33,824 nt of DNA. Origin: a virus. The first letter of the stretch is position 1. Every line of letters starts with the position of its first letter. The notes under the pieces were generated by a model. That model had not been told where the DNA came from. It searched no databases and worked only from the letters and a program-made list of their open reading frames with translations. Location: positions 1 through 33,824 of the IMG/VR virus record IMGVR_UViG_3300027917_000109; one strand, 5' to 3'. This document shows, piece by piece, positions 33,487 to 33,824 of this stretch. Made by a program: the position numbers and the translations under genes.

Positions 33487-33510
33487 GTTCACCTCCGTTG
33501 TGCTGACCCG

Positions 33511-33612
33511 CCAGGGAATCGAACCCTGGACGCCCGAGCCTCGAATCCAGAGCGAAGCGCCTCTCACCCGTAGGATTCGAGGGGCGCGCTCCGGCGCGCA
33601 CCAGCCGAGCCA
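33511..33612 (-). other. Structured leader with tRNA T-arm-like hairpin
   Basis: Just downstream of the leftward promoter the minus strand can form GCGCGC-CGGA-GCGCGC (33584-33599), a 10-bp stem CCTCGAATCC/GGATTCGAGG (33539-33548 and 33573-33582), and CCAGGG-TTCGATT-CCCTGG (33511-33529). The last is shaped exactly like a tRNA T arm. An acceptor partner for the following GCGGGTC is missing and no acceptable anticodon arm was found, so this is not a standard tRNA gene. An alternative stem (33557-33565 with 33579-33587) competes with the 10-bp stem. Confidence 0.4.
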
Positions 33613-33617
33613 CATCG

Positions 33618-33646
33618 AATATACAGGCGAAACGGCGTCAGGTCAA
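33618..33646 (-). promoter_or_regulatory. Leftward sigma70-type promoter
   Basis: On the minus strand TTGACC (33641-33646) and TATATT (33618-33623) are separated by 17 bp, close to consensus. Transcription would begin near 33611, right at the start of the structured leader, and run into the Xre-type gene and the leftward block. Confidence 0.7.
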
Positions 33647-33657
33647 GCCTTTTTGGC

Positions 33658-33723
33658 CCTCATTTCTGAGGTTCATTTCTGCTTGACAATTATGTCTGGT
33701 GACGCCATACTGTCCATAGACAT
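33658..33723. promoter_or_regulatory. Candidate operator dyads between divergent promoters
   Basis: CCTCA-TTTC-TGAGG (33658-33671) is a perfect dyad. TCATTTCTG occurs twice in direct orientation (33660-33668 and 33673-33681), 13 bp apart. ATGTCT (33692-33697) and AGACAT (33718-33723) form an inverted pair around the rightward -10 region. These are reasonable binding sites for the Xre-type regulator, but which are used is unknown. Confidence 0.35.
33683..33711 (+). promoter_or_regulatory. Rightward sigma70-type promoter
   Basis: A perfect TTGACA (33683-33688), a 17-bp spacer and CATACT (33706-33711, four of six matches) precede a strong ribosome binding site and the ATG at 33743. The two promoters are divergent, with -35 boxes about 37 bp apart. 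Confidence 0.7.
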
Positions 33724-33742
33724 GATTCACACGGAGGAACCC

Positions 33743-33824
33743 ATGGCCAGAAAGATCACCCAGACCACCAGGACCACGACGAAGATGCACGCCGTCGAGG
33801 CCGCGAGACAGGCCCTCTACCATC
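33743..33824 (+). CDS. Start of a rightward gene (partial)
   Basis: Only 27 codons are visible: MARKITQTTRTTTKMHAVEA and ARQALYH. GGAGG lies 7 nt before the ATG, and a good promoter is upstream. The start is Thr/Lys/Arg-rich, so a small basic protein is possible. It is the only plus-strand gene in the window and likely the first gene of a divergent operon controlled with the Xre-type regulator. Confidence 0.6.
   Translation, partial: MARKITQTTRTTTKMHAVEAARQALYH

Noticed and set aside
33501-33612. A complete tRNA gene on the minus strand
   Set aside because: Only the T arm fits. The GCGGGTC acceptor 3' strand lacks a matching 5' strand, and no anticodon arm with a 7-nt loop and U33 could be placed.

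Overview
The window is one nearly unidirectional, GC-rich phage gene block. It comes from a podovirus-type tailed phage, or from a prophage of one. Everything from about 33,486 down to 1 is read leftward (minus strand). Only a truncated gene at the extreme right (33,743 onward) is read rightward. Start codons often overlap the previous stop (ATGA, GTGA, TGATG), non-coding DNA is scarce, and third codon positions are strongly G/C. The head genes resemble those of Bordetella phage BPP-1-like podoviruses: portal, Bbp19-like protein, scaffold, HK97-type major capsid protein, Bbp16-like cement protein. The ejection proteins follow the T7 order (gp13/14/15/16-like). This suggests a Gram-negative, high-GC host, but the sequence names no species.

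In transcription order, from right to left. (1) 33,486-33,743 is a divergent control region. It holds two good sigma70-type promoters, dyads that could be operators, a structured leader carrying a tRNA T-arm-like hairpin, and a 71-residue Xre/Cro-type regulator. (2) 33,042-33,270 is a densely structured non-coding stretch, including a predicted three-hairpin RNA closed by a perfect 13-bp stem. (3) 32,110-33,041 encodes a Cys/Pro-rich exported protein and two very small hydrophobic proteins. (4) 28,300-32,030 is the recombination module: Erf-type annealing protein, RecF/SbcC-like ATPase, YqaJ/lambda-type exonuclease and two conserved phage accessory proteins. (5) 22,300-27,440 is the replication and accessory module: RusA-like resolvase, winged-helix proteins, a DGQHR/ParB-like protein, a replication-initiator-like winged-helix protein, and a cluster of four tiny Cys-rich genes. 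Two of those four are near-identical copies.

(6) 14,940-22,222 is the packaging and head module: small terminase, two small proteins, large terminase, pre-portal protein, portal, Bbp19-like protein, scaffold, capsid, cement. (7) 1-14,861 is the tail and ejection module: adaptor, nozzle, GNAT-like protein, three internal virion proteins. The last of these is a giant polyvalent protein of at least 2,491 codons that runs off the left end. It contains an HExxH zincin-like motif and a GNAT-like segment.

No integrase, endolysin, DNA polymerase, RNA polymerase or reverse transcriptase was found here. Observations most worth following up are: the multibranch RNA candidate; a small secreted protein carrying what looks like a piece of the capsid gene; the duplicated zinc-ribbon cassette; the structured leader downstream of the leftward promoter; and the domain content of the giant ejection protein.
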